Counted from the stretch's first letter, positions 1 through 9,309 are shown. The stretch is DNA of 34,840 nucleotides from Pseudomonadota bacterium (GCA_017881245.1 JADGRC010000260.1:1-34840), one strand, 5' to 3'. The notes: a model not told the origin generated them from the letters alone. Numbers and translations are program-made.

Positions 1-1
1 A

Positions 2-1081
2 CCGCTCGGTGTTCTCATCATCGGAACAGGCAACATCGCGATGGCGAACCATATGCCGGGGATCGCCTTGTCGGGCAAGGCGAAGCTCGTCGCACTTTGC
101 GATTCGGATCCGAAGGTGCTCGAGGCGGCATCACGACAGACGGGCATCACCCGAACCTACGTGGATTTCGAATCGGCTCTGAACGACGAGGACGTGGGCG
201 CGGTCATCATCGCGACACCGAATATCGTGCATCCGCCGGCAGTTCTGGCGGCGGCGAAGTTGCAGAAGCATGTGATGAGCGAGAAGCCCCTGGCGCTCGA
301 CGCAAAGACGGCCATCGCGATGTATCGCGCGGCCGAGGCGGCTGGAATCGTTCATATGACGGCGTTTACCTATCGATTCGTGCCGGCCATGAGATACACG
401 GAGCACTTGCTCAAGTCCGGCGCGATCGGCCGACCGCTGCATTTTCGGGCGCAGCGGTTTCAGGATTGGCGGACGCGAAACCTCGGCTGGAGACAGGTGA
501 AGAAGTTGGCCGGAACGGGCGAGCTTGGCGATATGCTTTCGCATCGCATCGACTACGCACACATGCTGCTCGGTCACTTCAAGACGTTGGTAGCCGATCT
601 CCGGACATTTACGCCGATGCGGGACGGCGCGCCGAACGATACCGATGACTGGGTGGCCCTGATCGCGGCGTTCGACGGGGACGCGACCGGCGTACTGGAG
701 AGCACGAAGCTGGCAACCGGGCGCGGCGAGGGATATGGAGGGCGCGACGACGTCGAAATCAACGGCAGCGAGGGAACCATCGTGTATTCCACGCAGAGCC
801 CGCTCGAGCTGCGCATCGGCTCGAAGGGTTCGAGCGATTTGGAAACCATGAAGGTGCCGATGAAGTTTCAGGTCTGGCCCGGCTCGCCGCGCGATCCGCG
901 CGAAGGCGACCCGCGGGTGACGTTTCGATATGATCAAAGCGTCGAGTTCATCAACGCGATCGTCGAGAAACGTCCGGCTTGGCCGTCGCTCCTTGCGGGT
1001 GTCGAGGCACAAATTGTGATAGACGCTGCCGTGAAATCGCACGCCGAGCGGCGCTGGGTTAACGTCGATTACACGATTTAG
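2..1081 (+). CDS. Gfo/Idh/MocA family NAD(P)-dependent oxidoreductase, 5' partial
   Basis: The reading frame is open from the window edge, and the first visible residues already form the Rossmann dinucleotide motif (GTGNIA). A little N-terminal sequence is therefore missing and the internal ATG at 41 is not the true start. The family oxidises or reduces cyclic polyols, sugars and sugar acids with NAD(P) in the cytoplasm. Other family marks are the EKPLALD segment, which carries the conserved Lys of the EKP motif, and a GELGDMLSHRIDYAHML segment with the active-site Asp/His region. The C-terminal domain contains EINGSEGTIVYS, the usual substrate-domain core. An SDR gene follows 39 bp downstream on the same strand, so the two probably form one transcript. 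Family assignment is firm; the substrate is unknown but is likely a sugar or lactone, given the neighbouring dehydratase, aldolase and transport genes. Confidence 0.92.
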   Translation, partial: PLGVLIIGTGNIAMANHMPGIALSGKAKLVALCDSDPKVLEAASRQTGITRTYVDFESALNDEDVGAVIIATPNIVHPPAVLAAAKLQKHVMSEKPLALDAKTAIAMYRAAEAAGIVHMTAFTYRFVPAMRYTEHLLKSGAIGRPLHFRAQRFQDWRTRNLGWRQVKKLAGTGELGDMLSHRIDYAHMLLGHFKTLVADLRTFTPMRDGAPNDTDDWVALIAAFDGDATGVLESTKLATGRGEGYGGRDDVEINGSEGTIVYSTQSPLELRIGSKGSSDLETMKVPMKFQVWPGSPRDPREGDPRVTFRYDQSVEFINAIVEKRPAWPSLLAGVEAQIVIDAAVKSHAERRWVNVDYTI

Positions 1082-1083
1082 GC

Positions 1084-1100
1084 GCGGCGATTCGCGCCGC
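1084..1100. repeat. GC-rich hairpin between the first two genes
   Basis: GCGGCG and CGCCGC form a 6-bp inverted repeat around ATTCG, directly after the stop codon of the oxidoreductase. There is no T tract, so a processing or stabilising hairpin is at least as likely as a terminator. Similar GCGGCG-type palindromes occur in other spacers of this window. Confidence 0.35.
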
Positions 1101-1120
1101 GTTCGTCCTGGAGGTTTTCT

Positions 1121-1831
1121 ATGTCAAAAATTGCAGTAGTCACGGGAGCCGGCAGCGGCGTCGGGCGGGCGATTGTCCTCATGCTCGCCAATCAGGGATG
1201 GAGTGTCGCCCTCGTTGGCAGGCGAAGAAATGTCCTGGACGACGTCATCCGAGCCGCTGGGGAGACCACGCAGAAACTAGCGGCATTCGAGTGCGATGTG
1301 GCCGATGAGGTTCAGGTCGTCACGATGGCGCAAGCGGTCAGGCAGCAACTCGGACTACCGAATGTTCTGATCAACAATGCGGGCATCAACCTGCCACGAC
1401 GCAGCCTGAAGGAACTGACCACCGTCGATTTTCGGCGGCTCATCGACGTGAATTTGGTTGGCGCGTTTTTATGCGTGCATCAGTTCCTGCCCATCATGCG
1501 TGAGCGCGGCGGTGGGACGATCGTCAACATCATCTCCGATTCGGGACTTGCCGCCAGCGCAAAAGGGGGCAGTGCCTATGCGGCATCAAAGTTCGGTCTA
1601 CGTGGATTGAACCAGGCTATCAACGCGGAGGAACGTGGAAACGGCATTCGCGCTTGCGCTATCTTCCCCGGCGATATCGATACGCCTCTTTTGGAAAAAC
1701 GCCCGGCGCCTCCAACCGCCGAACAGCGGGCAGTCATGCTTCAACCCGAAGATATCGCGCGTTGCGCGATGCTGATGATCGAGCTGCCGGATCGAGCGAT
1801 CGTGGAAGAGTTGTTGGTAAGGCCACGATGA
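1121..1831 (+). CDS. SDR family NAD(P)-dependent oxidoreductase
   Basis: A 236-residue classical short-chain dehydrogenase. The cofactor motif TGAGSGVG is at residues 8-15, NNAG at 85-88, the structural Asn near 111 and the catalytic Y153-xxx-K157 (YAASK). The serine normally found 13 residues before the Tyr is Asp140 here, with Ser139 and Ser141 beside it. The loop may use a shifted serine, so catalysis is likely but not certain. A clear ribosome site (GGAGG, 7 nt before ATG) supports the start. The gene follows the Gfo/Idh gene closely and converges on the dehydratase gene. It probably oxidises a sugar or sugar-acid hydroxyl in the same pathway; the substrate cannot be deduced. Confidence 0.92.
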   Translation: MSKIAVVTGAGSGVGRAIVLMLANQGWSVALVGRRRNVLDDVIRAAGETTQKLAAFECDVADEVQVVTMAQAVRQQLGLPNVLINNAGINLPRRSLKELTTVDFRRLIDVNLVGAFLCVHQFLPIMRERGGGTIVNIISDSGLAASAKGGSAYAASKFGLRGLNQAINAEERGNGIRACAIFPGDIDTPLLEKRPAPPTAEQRAVMLQPEDIARCAMLMIELPDRAIVEELLVRPR

Positions 1832-1932
1832 ACATCGAACCTATGGTGGCGACGCGGTCGTAGACCGGTTTCGGTGTTTCGCGGGCGTCGTGTTCGACTC
1901 GCCGCGACGGTTCCGAGCGCCGAGCGGTGGTG

Positions 1933-3663
1933 CTAATGGATCTCCGGGTCCGGTATCGGGGCCGTGCCCTCCAGAAAGTCGAAATCGCAGCCCTCGTTCG
2001 CTTGCTGGATGTGAGTCGAAAATAGCGCTCCGTAACCGCGCGGGTAAACGGCCGCGGCAGGACGCCAGGCCGCGCGCCGCTGTGCCAAGTCCGCATCGCT
2101 CACGCGCATATTCAGGGTTCGCTTGGTCACGTCAAGCTCCACGATGTCGCCCTCCTCGAGCAGGGCGAGGGGACCGCCCACGAACGACTCTGGCGCCACG
2201 TGAAGGACGCAGGCGCCGTAGCTCGTCCCACTCATCCGAGCGTCGGAAATGCGCAGCATGTCGCGAACGCCCTGCTCCAAGAGTTTTTTTGGAATGGGCA
2301 GTTGGCCCCACTCGGGCATCCCGGGCCCTCCCTTGGGTCCGGCGTTGCGCAGAACCAGCACCGAATCCGCGTTGACATCCAGGTCCGGATCATCGATTCG
2401 CGCCATCATGTCGACACATCCGTCGAAGACGATCGCCGGGCCGGCGTGGTGCAGGAGGTGGGGCTCGGCGGCGATGGGCTTCATGACGGCTCCCGCGGGA
2501 GCCAGATTCCCGCGCAAAATGGCCAGACCACCAGACGGCGCGAAGGGATTTTCAAGCGTGCGAATGACGTCGGCGTTGTGAACCGATCGACCCGCGATAC
2601 TTTCCCGCAACGGGTTGCCGGTGATGGTCAAGCAGTCGAGATTCAGCAGCGGACTAAGCACATTCAGGAACGCCTGCAGCCCACCCGCATAGCAGAAATC
2701 CTCCATCAGATATTTTCCGGCAGGGCGTAGGTTGGCGAGGACGGGAACTCTCCTGGAAAGCTCGTCGAAGCGATCCAAACCGATCCCGATCCCGGCCCGC
2801 CGGGCCATCGCGATGAGATGGATGACGGCATTCGTCGACCCCCCGAGCGCCAGCACGGTCGTGATCGCGTTGTCCACGGCAGCCGGTGACAGAATGTCGG
2901 ACGGCTTCAGATCTTCCCAGACCATCTCCACGATGCGTCTGCCCGCCAAAGTGGCCATCTGCGCGCTTCGGGAATCCACCGCCGGAAGCGAAGAGGCTCC
3001 CGGCAGTGAGAAACCAAGAGCCTCGACCGCGCTCATCATCGTCGCCGCGGTTCCCATCGTCATACAGGTTCCCGGCGACCGCGCGATTCCGTTTTCAATC
3101 TCCGTCCACTCCGACTGGCTGATATTGCCGGCGCGAAGCTCCGCCCAGTATTTCCAGGCATCGCTTCCGCTCCCGAGCGTGGTCCCGCGCCAATCGCCGC
3201 GCAGCATCGCCCCGGCCGGGAAGAAGACCACGGGCAGGTTCATGCTGATTGCGCCCATCATGAGCGCTGGCGTCGTCTTGTCGCAGCCGCCCATCAGCAC
3301 CGCACCGTCGGCGGGATAGGATCGGAGCAGTTCCTCTGTCTCCATGGCGAGCAGGTTGCGATAAAGCATGGTGGTTGGCTTCTGGAAGTTTTCCGAGAGG
3401 GAGATTGCCGGCATCTCGATCGGGAAGCCTCCGGCTTGCCAGACGCCGCGCTTGATCTCCTCCGCGCGAGTCCGAAAATGGGAGTGACACGGGTTGATGT
3501 CGCTCCAGGTATTGACGATGGCAATGACCGGCTTGCCCGCGTAGTCGGCGCGGCTATAACCCATTTGGGCCGTGCGAGAGCGATGCCCGAACGACCGCAG
3601 ATCACTCACGCCATACCAGCGGTGGCTGCGTAGCTCCTCGGGCGTCTTCCGCTTCTTGCTCAT
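1933..3663 (-). CDS. IlvD/Edd family aldonate dehydratase (L-arabinonate dehydratase-like)
   Basis: This 576-residue protein belongs to the [Fe-S] dehydratase family that includes dihydroxy-acid dehydratase, 6-phosphogluconate dehydratase and pentonate dehydratases. Cluster cysteines are visible at C59 (INPCHSH), C127 (GGCDKTTP) and C200 (GTCMTMGTA). Lys129 beside C127 matches the Mg-site lysine that is carbamylated in the Rhizobium L-arabinonate dehydratase. The C-terminal [11 protein letters not shown] segment supplies the Ser/Thr at 478 and 480 expected in the active site. Numbering and length are close to that enzyme rather than to IlvD proper, so conversion of a sugar acid to a 2-keto-3-deoxy acid is the best guess. 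It lies 36 bp downstream of the HpcH/HpaI aldolase gene, which would cleave such a product. A GAGG lies only 2 nt before the ATG, an unusually short spacing. Confidence 0.93.
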   Translation of the reverse strand: MSKKRKTPEELRSHRWYGVSDLRSFGHRSRTAQMGYSRADYAGKPVIAIVNTWSDINPCHSHFRTRAEEIKRGVWQAGGFPIEMPAISLSENFQKPTTMLYRNLLAMETEELLRSYPADGAVLMGGCDKTTPALMMGAISMNLPVVFFPAGAMLRGDWRGTTLGSGSDAWKYWAELRAGNISQSEWTEIENGIARSPGTCMTMGTAATMMSAVEALGFSLPGASSLPAVDSRSAQMATLAGRRIVEMVWEDLKPSDILSPAAVDNAITTVLALGGSTNAVIHLIAMARRAGIGIGLDRFDELSRRVPVLANLRPAGKYLMEDFCYAGGLQAFLNVLSPLLNLDCLTITGNPLRESIAGRSVHNADVIRTLENPFAPSGGLAILRGNLAPAGAVMKPIAAEPHLLHHAGPAIVFDGCVDMMARIDDPDLDVNADSVLVLRNAGPKGGPGMPEWGQLPIPKKLLEQGVRDMLRISDARMSGTSYGACVLHVAPESFVGGPLALLEEGDIVELDVTKRTLNMRVSDADLAQRRAAWRPAAAVYPRGYGALFSTHIQQANEGCDFDFLEGTAPIPDPEIH

Positions 3664-3699
3664 GACCTCAATTCCGAGCCTTGCAGCCCGGATCCGGGT

Positions 3700-4494
3700 T
3701 CACCGTGGCAGGCTATCGCTCTTGAACCGATCGCAAAGAGTTTTGCACGCCGCCTTCAGGAGTCCCACGTCGCCGCCAACGGCCACGTACGTCATGCCCA
3801 TATCGAGATAACGTCGCGCATCTTTCTCGACCGGTGCCAATATACCAACCGGCTTTCCGCCCGACCTGCCCGCGGCAACGATACGCTCTATGACCTTCAG
3901 CACATCGGGGTGGGTCGGCTCACCGAGATGGCCGAATCCGGCCGACAGATCCGACGGTCCGATGAACAGCGCGTCAACGCCCTCGACGGCGGCGATTGCG
4001 TCCACGTTGTCGACGCCGGCGGGACTCTCGATTTGAACCGTGACACAGATGTCATCATTGACTCTGGAGAAGTACTGGGGCGTGGACCCGAAGCGGTTGC
4101 CACGATGGAGGATCCCGACTCCTCGCATGCCCTGAGGCGGATAACGGGTCGCCGCCACGGCGGCTCGCGCCTGGTCGGCGGATTCGATGTATGGCATGAG
4201 AAAGTTGAAGAAGCCGATGTCCAGCAGACGCTTGATTATCACCGGTTCGGCCCACTGGGGGCGCACCACCGGGGCGCTCGGGCTGTCCTTGAGCGCCTGA
4301 AGCTGTCCGATAAACGTTTGCCAGTCATTCGGGGCGTGCTCGCCGTCGATAAGAAGCCAGTCGAATCCGGCGTAGCCCAAAATCTCCGTCGTAATGTTGC
4401 TCGCCAGCGACGCCCAACAACCGATGAGCGTCTTTCCGGCCCTCAGATCGCGCCGGAAGGAATTGGGCATCGCCACGTAGGGTGTCGTCGTCAT
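3700..4494 (-). CDS. HpcH/HpaI family class II aldolase (2-keto-3-deoxy sugar acid aldolase, GarL-like)
   Basis: A 264-residue metal-dependent pyruvate aldolase of the HpcH/HpaI family (GarL, RhmA, HpaI). Active-site residues fall where the family expects them: His53 in [11 protein letters not shown], Arg78 in VVRPQW, metal ligand Glu155 in VQIESPAG, and GPSDLS at 179-184 with the second metal ligand Asp182. Family members cleave 2-keto-3-deoxy acids to pyruvate plus an aldehyde in the cytoplasm. A longer frame begins at 4542, but the ATG at 4494 has a good Shine-Dalgarno (GAGGAG) and gives the usual family length. It sits between the lactonase and the dehydratase on the same strand, so lactone hydrolysis, dehydration and aldol cleavage could be made from one transcript. 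The aldehyde product (tartronate semialdehyde, glyceraldehyde, lactaldehyde or glycolaldehyde) is not resolved. Confidence 0.92.
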   Translation of the reverse strand: MTTTPYVAMPNSFRRDLRAGKTLIGCWASLASNITTEILGYAGFDWLLIDGEHAPNDWQTFIGQLQALKDSPSAPVVRPQWAEPVIIKRLLDIGFFNFLMPYIESADQARAAVAATRYPPQGMRGVGILHRGNRFGSTPQYFSRVNDDICVTVQIESPAGVDNVDAIAAVEGVDALFIGPSDLSAGFGHLGEPTHPDVLKVIERIVAAGRSGGKPVGILAPVEKDARRYLDMGMTYVAVGGDVGLLKAACKTLCDRFKSDSLPR

Positions 4495-4641
4495 ACAGGC
4501 ATTCTCCTCGGATGGAGCTTTCGCGAACAGTTTACTACTCAAGCGGCGTCAAACGAGCGCGGCCAGGCGGCCAGAAGAAGCGCATCAAGGCGCGCTACGA
4601 GCCACCGACAACACGCTGTCCATCGTGTCAAGCGCGGCTTC

Positions 4642-5961
4642 CTAGGGAAGCGCAACGGCACCCACCCACCAGATCTCTGTACCGGTCACATCGGTGGTGC
4701 GTACGTAACTGAGCTTGCCGTCATCTTCGATTCGGAAGACCGAGAGATTCGGCGCGACCTTGACGACCTTGTCGGCCTCGCGCGGAAAGCCAAGCGAGAA
4801 CTCCTTTTGGTTTGCCACGATGAGAAAGTGCAAGCTGGGATCGATCGTCATCGTGCGGGCTTCGAAACCATGCGTTTCGATATTCTGAATGAGCTTGGGC
4901 TCTCCAGTGCTGGGATCGAGCGAAAAGACGGCGACGTCGTTCTCACCCGGACCAGAGGGCTTGTCGCAAGGCGTTGACGGCGAACAAGGCTGCGTGTTCC
5001 GATTGGCCACGTAGACCCACTTGCCACTCGGGTGCACATGGATGGGACCGGCCCGCTGGGCCGAAAACTTCAGCGATGGATCCGCGAGCGTGGTTGTGTT
5101 GAATAGCTCGGTCAGGACGCCATTGTCGTGCTTGTAGGTCATGATCCGATTGCCCCGCTCCATCGAGACATAGACGAGAGGTTTGCTGGGGTGAAAATCG
5201 ATGTGACGCGGCCCAAGGAGTGACGGGAAATCGACCGTGTGCCTCCGGGTGAGCTTTCCGTCGCTGAACTCGAATGTGAAGATATGGCCGAATTTTTCGG
5301 GTTCGACCTTCTTCACCTTCCCGTCCATCGTCACCTTTTCGTCGTCCCCGCGCACCGGAACCATCACCCATTTGTTCGACGGGTCGATCCGGATCTGGTG
5401 CACGAGAAATCCCAAGTGCTGGGGCTCTTCCGCCTGCTTGACCGCTTGGCCCAGGCTCCCGTCTGGGTTCAGACTCAGCACCGATGCGCTCTCGGTTATG
5501 TTGTGGGCCAACAGCAGGTAGCGCCCGGTATTGTCGACACTGATATTGACCGCTCTGGACGGGGGCGTGTGAGGCTCCCCGATTTGCGCGAGGGCGCCGG
5601 TCTTCGCGTCGATCGCAAACGCGTAGATGGCGCTGATCTGCGGCCGATCCTTGGGCGCCGGCATCTCGGTGCACGATACGTACAACGATTTGCGGGTCGG
5701 ATGCACTGCGACATATTGAACGTCGCCTTTCAGATCAGGGACGGTTTGGCGCAATGCCAGGCCGCCGGTCTTCGTGTCGAGCTCGTAGACACGAAGGGAC
5801 CTGGCGACTCCGGCGTAGACGACAACCGGTTCGGATGTGACTGGACCGGACGGCTGGTTAACCTCGACGCTGGGCACGCCAACACTTCTACACGAAGTGA
5901 GCGCCGCGAGAAGAAAAACCGGTCGGCTCCACAATGCCAAGCGCGGGTGCTTGTACGCCAT
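4642..5961 (-). CDS. Lactonase family (YbhE/Pgl-type) beta-propeller protein with lipoprotein signal
   Basis: A 439-residue protein with repeated propeller blades, each carrying a signature such as HPTRKSLYVS, DNTGRYLLLAHN, HPSKPLVYVS and HPSGKWVYVANRN. This matches the 7-bladed lactonase family (PF10282; 6-phosphogluconolactonase YbhE and muconate lactonizing-type propellers). The N terminus has a charged start, a hydrophobic stretch and LTSC with Cys24, a plausible lipobox. The enzyme may therefore be anchored in the periplasm rather than cytoplasmic like YbhE. It heads the minus-strand set lactonase, aldolase, dehydratase, with 147 bp to the aldolase. Hydrolysis of an aldonolactone before dehydration would fit. 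The propeller family also contains non-enzymatic proteins, so lactonase activity is an inference. Confidence 0.85.
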   Translation of the reverse strand: MAYKHPRLALWSRPVFLLAALTSCRSVGVPSVEVNQPSGPVTSEPVVVYAGVARSLRVYELDTKTGGLALRQTVPDLKGDVQYVAVHPTRKSLYVSCTEMPAPKDRPQISAIYAFAIDAKTGALAQIGEPHTPPSRAVNISVDNTGRYLLLAHNITESASVLSLNPDGSLGQAVKQAEEPQHLGFLVHQIRIDPSNKWVMVPVRGDDEKVTMDGKVKKVEPEKFGHIFTFEFSDGKLTRRHTVDFPSLLGPRHIDFHPSKPLVYVSMERGNRIMTYKHDNGVLTELFNTTTLADPSLKFSAQRAGPIHVHPSGKWVYVANRNTQPCSPSTPCDKPSGPGENDVAVFSLDPSTGEPKLIQNIETHGFEARTMTIDPSLHFLIVANQKEFSLGFPREADKVVKVAPNLSVFRIEDDGKLSYVRTTDVTGTEIWWVGAVALP

Positions 5962-6322
5962 CGTTTAATCCATCCTTTCCGGGCTGCGGAACAATCGGTT
6001 CACAGCGAACGACCTAGACGAGGGCGGTAACGTACACAAGACCGTGTCCCTCGTCCACCGGAGTTCCCGGGCCGCATCCGTACGGGCTGCGCGTCAGAGA
6101 ACCACCCGTCAAATGAAACGATCGAAGCACTTGACGTAGGCGGTTTCACTACGCTACAAGCCTGTCCGTGCAGTTTAGCAATTGCAGGGCTGGTGAGGTG
6201 CGTGATGTTTCCGTGGCGATTTCGGATTGCGACATCCGGACCTCTGCTGGCGATCGGTCTCGGTGAAAGCAGCGCCCCGTGCGTCGTTCAAGGAGTGCGG
6301 AGAAGACTGAGCGAGGCCTTCG
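5962..6322. other. Divergent intergenic region between the lactonase and YiaK-like genes
   Basis: This 361-bp spacer separates two divergently transcribed catabolic genes, so it should hold promoters for both. A candidate plus-strand promoter is listed separately. A short palindrome GCAATTGC lies at 6178-6185, just downstream of it. Open frames here are short and lack family marks, so no gene is called. Confidence 0.6.
6131..6160 (+). promoter_or_regulatory. Candidate sigma70-type promoter for the YiaK-like gene
   Basis: TTGACG at 6131-6136 and TACAAG at 6155-6160 are separated by 18 bp. The -35 box matches TTGACA at five of six positions and the -10 box matches TATAAT at four. It lies about 160 bp upstream of the start codon, leaving a long untranslated leader. 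Confidence 0.35.
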
Positions 6323-7330
6323 ATGATTCGTGTTCCGTTCCAGGAGGTACAGGGCGTGTTGGTCCGTCTCTTTACTCGTCTCGGGTTTAGCGATGATGGC
6401 GCACAGTCATGCGCTCGGATTTTCGCCGAAGCCAGCCGCGATGGCGTTGCCTCACACGGGATCAATCGAGTGCCGCGTTTTGTCTCCTATATCAAATCGG
6501 GAGTTGTCGACGTCGAAGCGCGCGCCGAATGCGCCAGCGCCCCCGGGAATGCCTGGGAGCAGTGGGACGGCCACCGGGGCCCCGGACCCCTCAATGCCAT
6601 CACGTGCATGTCTCGCGCGATCGAGTTGGCCCGTGCCAACGGCGTGGGCGCGGTGGGGCTGCGAAATACCAACCACTGGATGCGCGGCGGAGCGTACGGC
6701 TGGCAAGCCGTGGACGCGGGCTTCCTGGGAATTTGTTGGACGAATACCAGCCCGAATTTGCCGCCGTGGGGCGGGCGAGAGAATCGGTTGGGCAACAATC
6801 CCATGATCATCGCGATCCCGAGCGAAGCCGGAGGCGTCGTCCTGGACATGTCGATGTCGCAATTTTCGTACGGCCGGATGGAAACGGCCCAGCACCGAGG
6901 CGAGCGTCTGCCAGTTGCGGGTGGATACGACAAGTTGGGGCAGCTCACGGATGATCCGGGCGCTATTTTGGAGTCGCAAAGGCCGTTGCCGATCGGCTTC
7001 TGGAAAGGCGCTGGCATGTCGCTGCTGCTGGACCTCGTCGCCGCCTTGGTATCTGGAGGTTTGACGACGTCAGCCATAGGACGCGAAGTGGCTGAGACTG
7101 GTCTTTCTCAAGTCTTCATCGCTTTCGACCTGGAAAAATCCATGTCTCGGGCGTCGCGCAATGCCTTGATTGCCTCCGTGCTGGAATGGACGTCCTCGTC
7201 CGCTCCGGCCGAAGGCTTCAAATCGAAGGTCCTTTTTCCCGGCGAGCGGACACTGAGTGTTCGCCAGGAGAGCATGGCCATTGGAGTTCCAATCGATGAA
7301 ACCATTTGGACACAGGTCTTGGGTCTTTGA
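6323..7330 (+). CDS. yiaK: 2,3-diketo-L-gulonate reductase-like protein (YiaK/DlgD, Ldh_2 family)
   Basis: A 335-residue member of the malate/L-lactate dehydrogenase (Ldh_2) family, which differs from classical lactate dehydrogenases. It follows E. coli YiaK along its whole length, with shared blocks such as GVASHGINRVPRF, NHWMRGGAYGWQA, GICWTNTSPNLPPWG and GFWKGAGMS. YiaK reduces 2,3-diketo-L-gulonate to 3-dehydro-L-gulonate with NAD(P)H in the cytoplasm. His46 in the SHG motif is the family's catalytic histidine. A weak GAGG precedes the ATG. The E. coli partners (YiaL, TRAP transporter YiaMNO, LyxK, UlaD/E/F-type enzymes) are absent here; ABC transporters and an IlvD/HpaI branch surround it instead. 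The substrate may therefore be a related 2-keto sugar acid rather than diketogulonate itself. Confidence 0.9.
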   Translation: MIRVPFQEVQGVLVRLFTRLGFSDDGAQSCARIFAEASRDGVASHGINRVPRFVSYIKSGVVDVEARAECASAPGNAWEQWDGHRGPGPLNAITCMSRAIELARANGVGAVGLRNTNHWMRGGAYGWQAVDAGFLGICWTNTSPNLPPWGGRENRLGNNPMIIAIPSEAGGVVLDMSMSQFSYGRMETAQHRGERLPVAGGYDKLGQLTDDPGAILESQRPLPIGFWKGAGMSLLLDLVAALVSGGLTTSAIGREVAETGLSQVFIAFDLEKSMSRASRNALIASVLEWTSSSAPAEGFKSKVLFPGERTLSVRQESMAIGVPIDETIWTQVLGL

Positions 7331-7405
7331 TAAGTAGCCGGCCAGCCCCCATTCGCTAACTCAACGAAAGGTCGACACAAGGTTCATCGGAGCGTGATGG
7401 TTTTC

Positions 7406-7433
7406 GAAGTCTGTTTTAGCTGAAGTCTGTTTT
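7406..7433 (+). repeat. 12-bp direct repeat upstream of the porin gene
   Basis: GAAGTCTGTTTT occurs twice, at 7406-7417 and 7422-7433, separated by AGCT, giving a 16-bp period. It lies 55-80 bp before the porin start codon, where an activator or repressor could bind. No promoter hexamers with good spacing were recognised next to it. Confidence 0.6.
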
Positions 7434-7487
7434 TGGGTTACCGATCTAAGCGATCACAACATCCACGATTCTAGAGGGAGCACGAAC

Positions 7488-9041
7488 ATGCCTATGAGAA
7501 CGATCAGAACGCTTCGCAGTTGCTTGGTGTTTTCCGGTCTGCTCGCCACGTCCGCAGCGTACGCGCAGACGCCGCCGCCGGCGGCTGCTGAGCCTGTCCC
7601 GGAGCCTGCAAAGGCGGATGCGGCCCCAGTGGCGGTGCCCGAGGCTCCGCCGCCGGCCCCGCCACCGCCCGTCGAGAACAAGCCAGCGGACTCTTGGTTC
7701 AAGCGTCAACCGTTCCAATTCACTTCGAACGGATGGAAGTTAAGCGTCTACGGCAACATTGAGTTCAACGTATTCCATGACTCGACCCGCAGCTACCAGG
7801 AGGGTCCTGGGAACAACCTCGTGGCACGAGATGGCACCTATAACGCCACGGAGGGACGCACCATCATCACGGCCAGGAACAGCCGGATTGGCTTCAGGAT
7901 GGAGATCCCCACGACCGACGGCATCAAGACGACCGCAATGGTCGAGGGTGACTTCCCCGGCAACCAGCCGGGCAACCCGCCAGCGGGAATCACGGAAGCC
8001 TCGTATTACACCGCGGGAACCTTCCGAATGCGCTATGCCAACGTGAAGCTTGAGAGCGATGTGGTCGATGTCTTGGCCGGCCAGGCCCTGAATTTGTTCG
8101 GCCAGGCGCCGTATTTCTTTCCATGCACGGCGTTCAACCTGGGCATCCCAAACATGGTGTTCAGTCGTACCCCGCAGCTCAGGATCATGAAGACGATCAA
8201 GACGGACGCACTCAATATCGACGTCGGAATCGCCGCGCTGCGTCCTCCGCAGCGGGACTCGGAGCTTCCGGACGGCCAAGGTGCGCTCCGGTTCAGCCTC
8301 AACCACTGGAAGGGCATCCAAACGCCCGCGTACACCTTCGTGACCGCCAATCCGGCTGCGATCGGCGTCTCGGGCGTGGTGCGCAAGTACAAGGTCGATC
8401 CGCTCGCTGCCGCGGCACCGACCCTCCCGTCGTCGGCTCAGAGCAAGGCCACTGGCTGGGGCGTCTCCGTCGATGCCTTCCTCCCGGTGATCCCGGTCAA
8501 GAACTCCGACGATCGAGCGAACGCGCTGTCGATCACCGGATCGTTCACGACCGGCAAGGGGATTGCGGACCTGTATGGCATGAATGGAGGCATCAGCGTC
8601 ACGAACCCGTCGATCCCCATGGTCGCTGCCATGGCCGGACCCCCAGCCGTGCCGGCTGTGCCGGCCATGCCTCTCGTGCAGGACGTCGACCCTGGCATGG
8701 CGGTGTATGACGCCGGTGGAGTCTTGCACGTGATTCCCTGGCAAACGTTCATGGTGGGCTTCCAGTACTACCTGCCACCGACGGGACGCCTCAGCATCTC
8801 CGGGAACTATAGCCAGGGGGAGTCCAAGGGCACTGACAACATCGTCGACGTGGTCAGCGGTGTCATGGGAGCCGCTGGAAAGGTCTACAAGAAATCACAG
8901 TACTTCGACGCAAACATCTTTTTCGATGTTACGGCTTCGGTCCGAGTCGCGGGTTCCTTTCAACGTATCAAACAAACCTACGGCGACGACGTGACGGGGC
9001 TGAACAACCGCGGGGAGTTCGCCGTCTACTTCCAGTTCTAG
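7488..9041 (+). CDS. DcaP-like outer-membrane porin
   Basis: A 517-residue outer-membrane beta-barrel protein. It has a Sec signal peptide (charged start, hydrophobic core, AYA cleavage site near residue 26) and a Pro/Ala-rich spacer at about 27-62. The long barrel region begins with WKLSVYGNIEFNVFHD and ends in the alternating strand FAVYFQF. A C-terminal Phe is the usual BAM recognition signal. The pattern YGNIEFN, NSRIGFRME, TAMVEGDF, FRMRYANVKLES and LAGQALNLFG is that of DcaP-type porins, which carry anionic or aromatic acids and other small solutes across the outer membrane. The barrel includes a low-complexity Val/Pro/Ala loop (AGPPAVPAVPAMP). ABC uptake genes follow, so it likely admits their substrate to the periplasm. 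A hairpin after the stop suggests that transcription ends here. Confidence 0.85.
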   Translation: MPMRTIRTLRSCLVFSGLLATSAAYAQTPPPAAAEPVPEPAKADAAPVAVPEAPPPAPPPPVENKPADSWFKRQPFQFTSNGWKLSVYGNIEFNVFHDSTRSYQEGPGNNLVARDGTYNATEGRTIITARNSRIGFRMEIPTTDGIKTTAMVEGDFPGNQPGNPPAGITEASYYTAGTFRMRYANVKLESDVVDVLAGQALNLFGQAPYFFPCTAFNLGIPNMVFSRTPQLRIMKTIKTDALNIDVGIAALRPPQRDSELPDGQGALRFSLNHWKGIQTPAYTFVTANPAAIGVSGVVRKYKVDPLAAAAPTLPSSAQSKATGWGVSVDAFLPVIPVKNSDDRANALSITGSFTTGKGIADLYGMNGGISVTNPSIPMVAAMAGPPAVPAVPAMPLVQDVDPGMAVYDAGGVLHVIPWQTFMVGFQYYLPPTGRLSISGNYSQGESKGTDNIVDVVSGVMGAAGKVYKKSQYFDANIFFDVTASVRVAGSFQRIKQTYGDDVTGLNNRGEFAVYFQF

Positions 9042-9081
9042 CGGCCGAGCCCTCGACACGGAACGATGGGCCAATCGAAGG

Positions 9082-9111
9082 GGCGGAGTCGGCCGGAAGG
9101 CTGACTCCGCC
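9082..9111 (+). terminator. Strong hairpin after the porin gene
   Basis: Bases 9082-9094 pair with 9099-9111 in a 13-bp stem with one G-T wobble and a GGAA tetraloop. The outer 9 bp (GGCGGAGTC / GACTCCGCC) are perfect. It starts 40 bp after the porin stop codon and is followed by TTGCCTT, so it is a good terminator candidate despite a poor T tract. Confidence 0.65.
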
Positions 9112-9309
9112 TTGCCTTCGGAATACGATGCTTTCTTAAGGGACGCAGGTTAGGTGGAGGAACCTGTCCATGAATTCGATGCCTCCCGCACAGGATTCGA
9201 TCGCGCGCTGATCCGGGAGATTCATGATTCTGTGGACGTCGCGGATGTGCCAATAACTTCGCCAGATGAGCCGTCCGGCTCTGACGGTGACACCAATGGG
9301 GAAATCGAC

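Noticed and set aside
131-1042. A 303-codon open frame on the minus strand opposite the first oxidoreductase gene
   Set aside because: It has no family motifs, is Arg/His-rich as antisense frames of GC-rich genes are, and lies fully inside a well-supported gene.
3910-4977. A 355-codon plus-strand frame across the aldolase and lactonase genes
   Set aside because: It spans two real genes and their spacer on the other strand, with Arg-rich composition and no recognisable domain.
6193-6390. A 65-codon frame just before the YiaK-like gene
   Set aside because: It overlaps the YiaK-like gene in another frame and has no ribosome site or family mark.
7740-8744. A 334-codon minus-strand frame inside the porin gene
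   Set aside because: Shadow of the porin; the His/Arg/Asp-rich sequence matches nothing, while the plus frame has a signal peptide and barrel strands.
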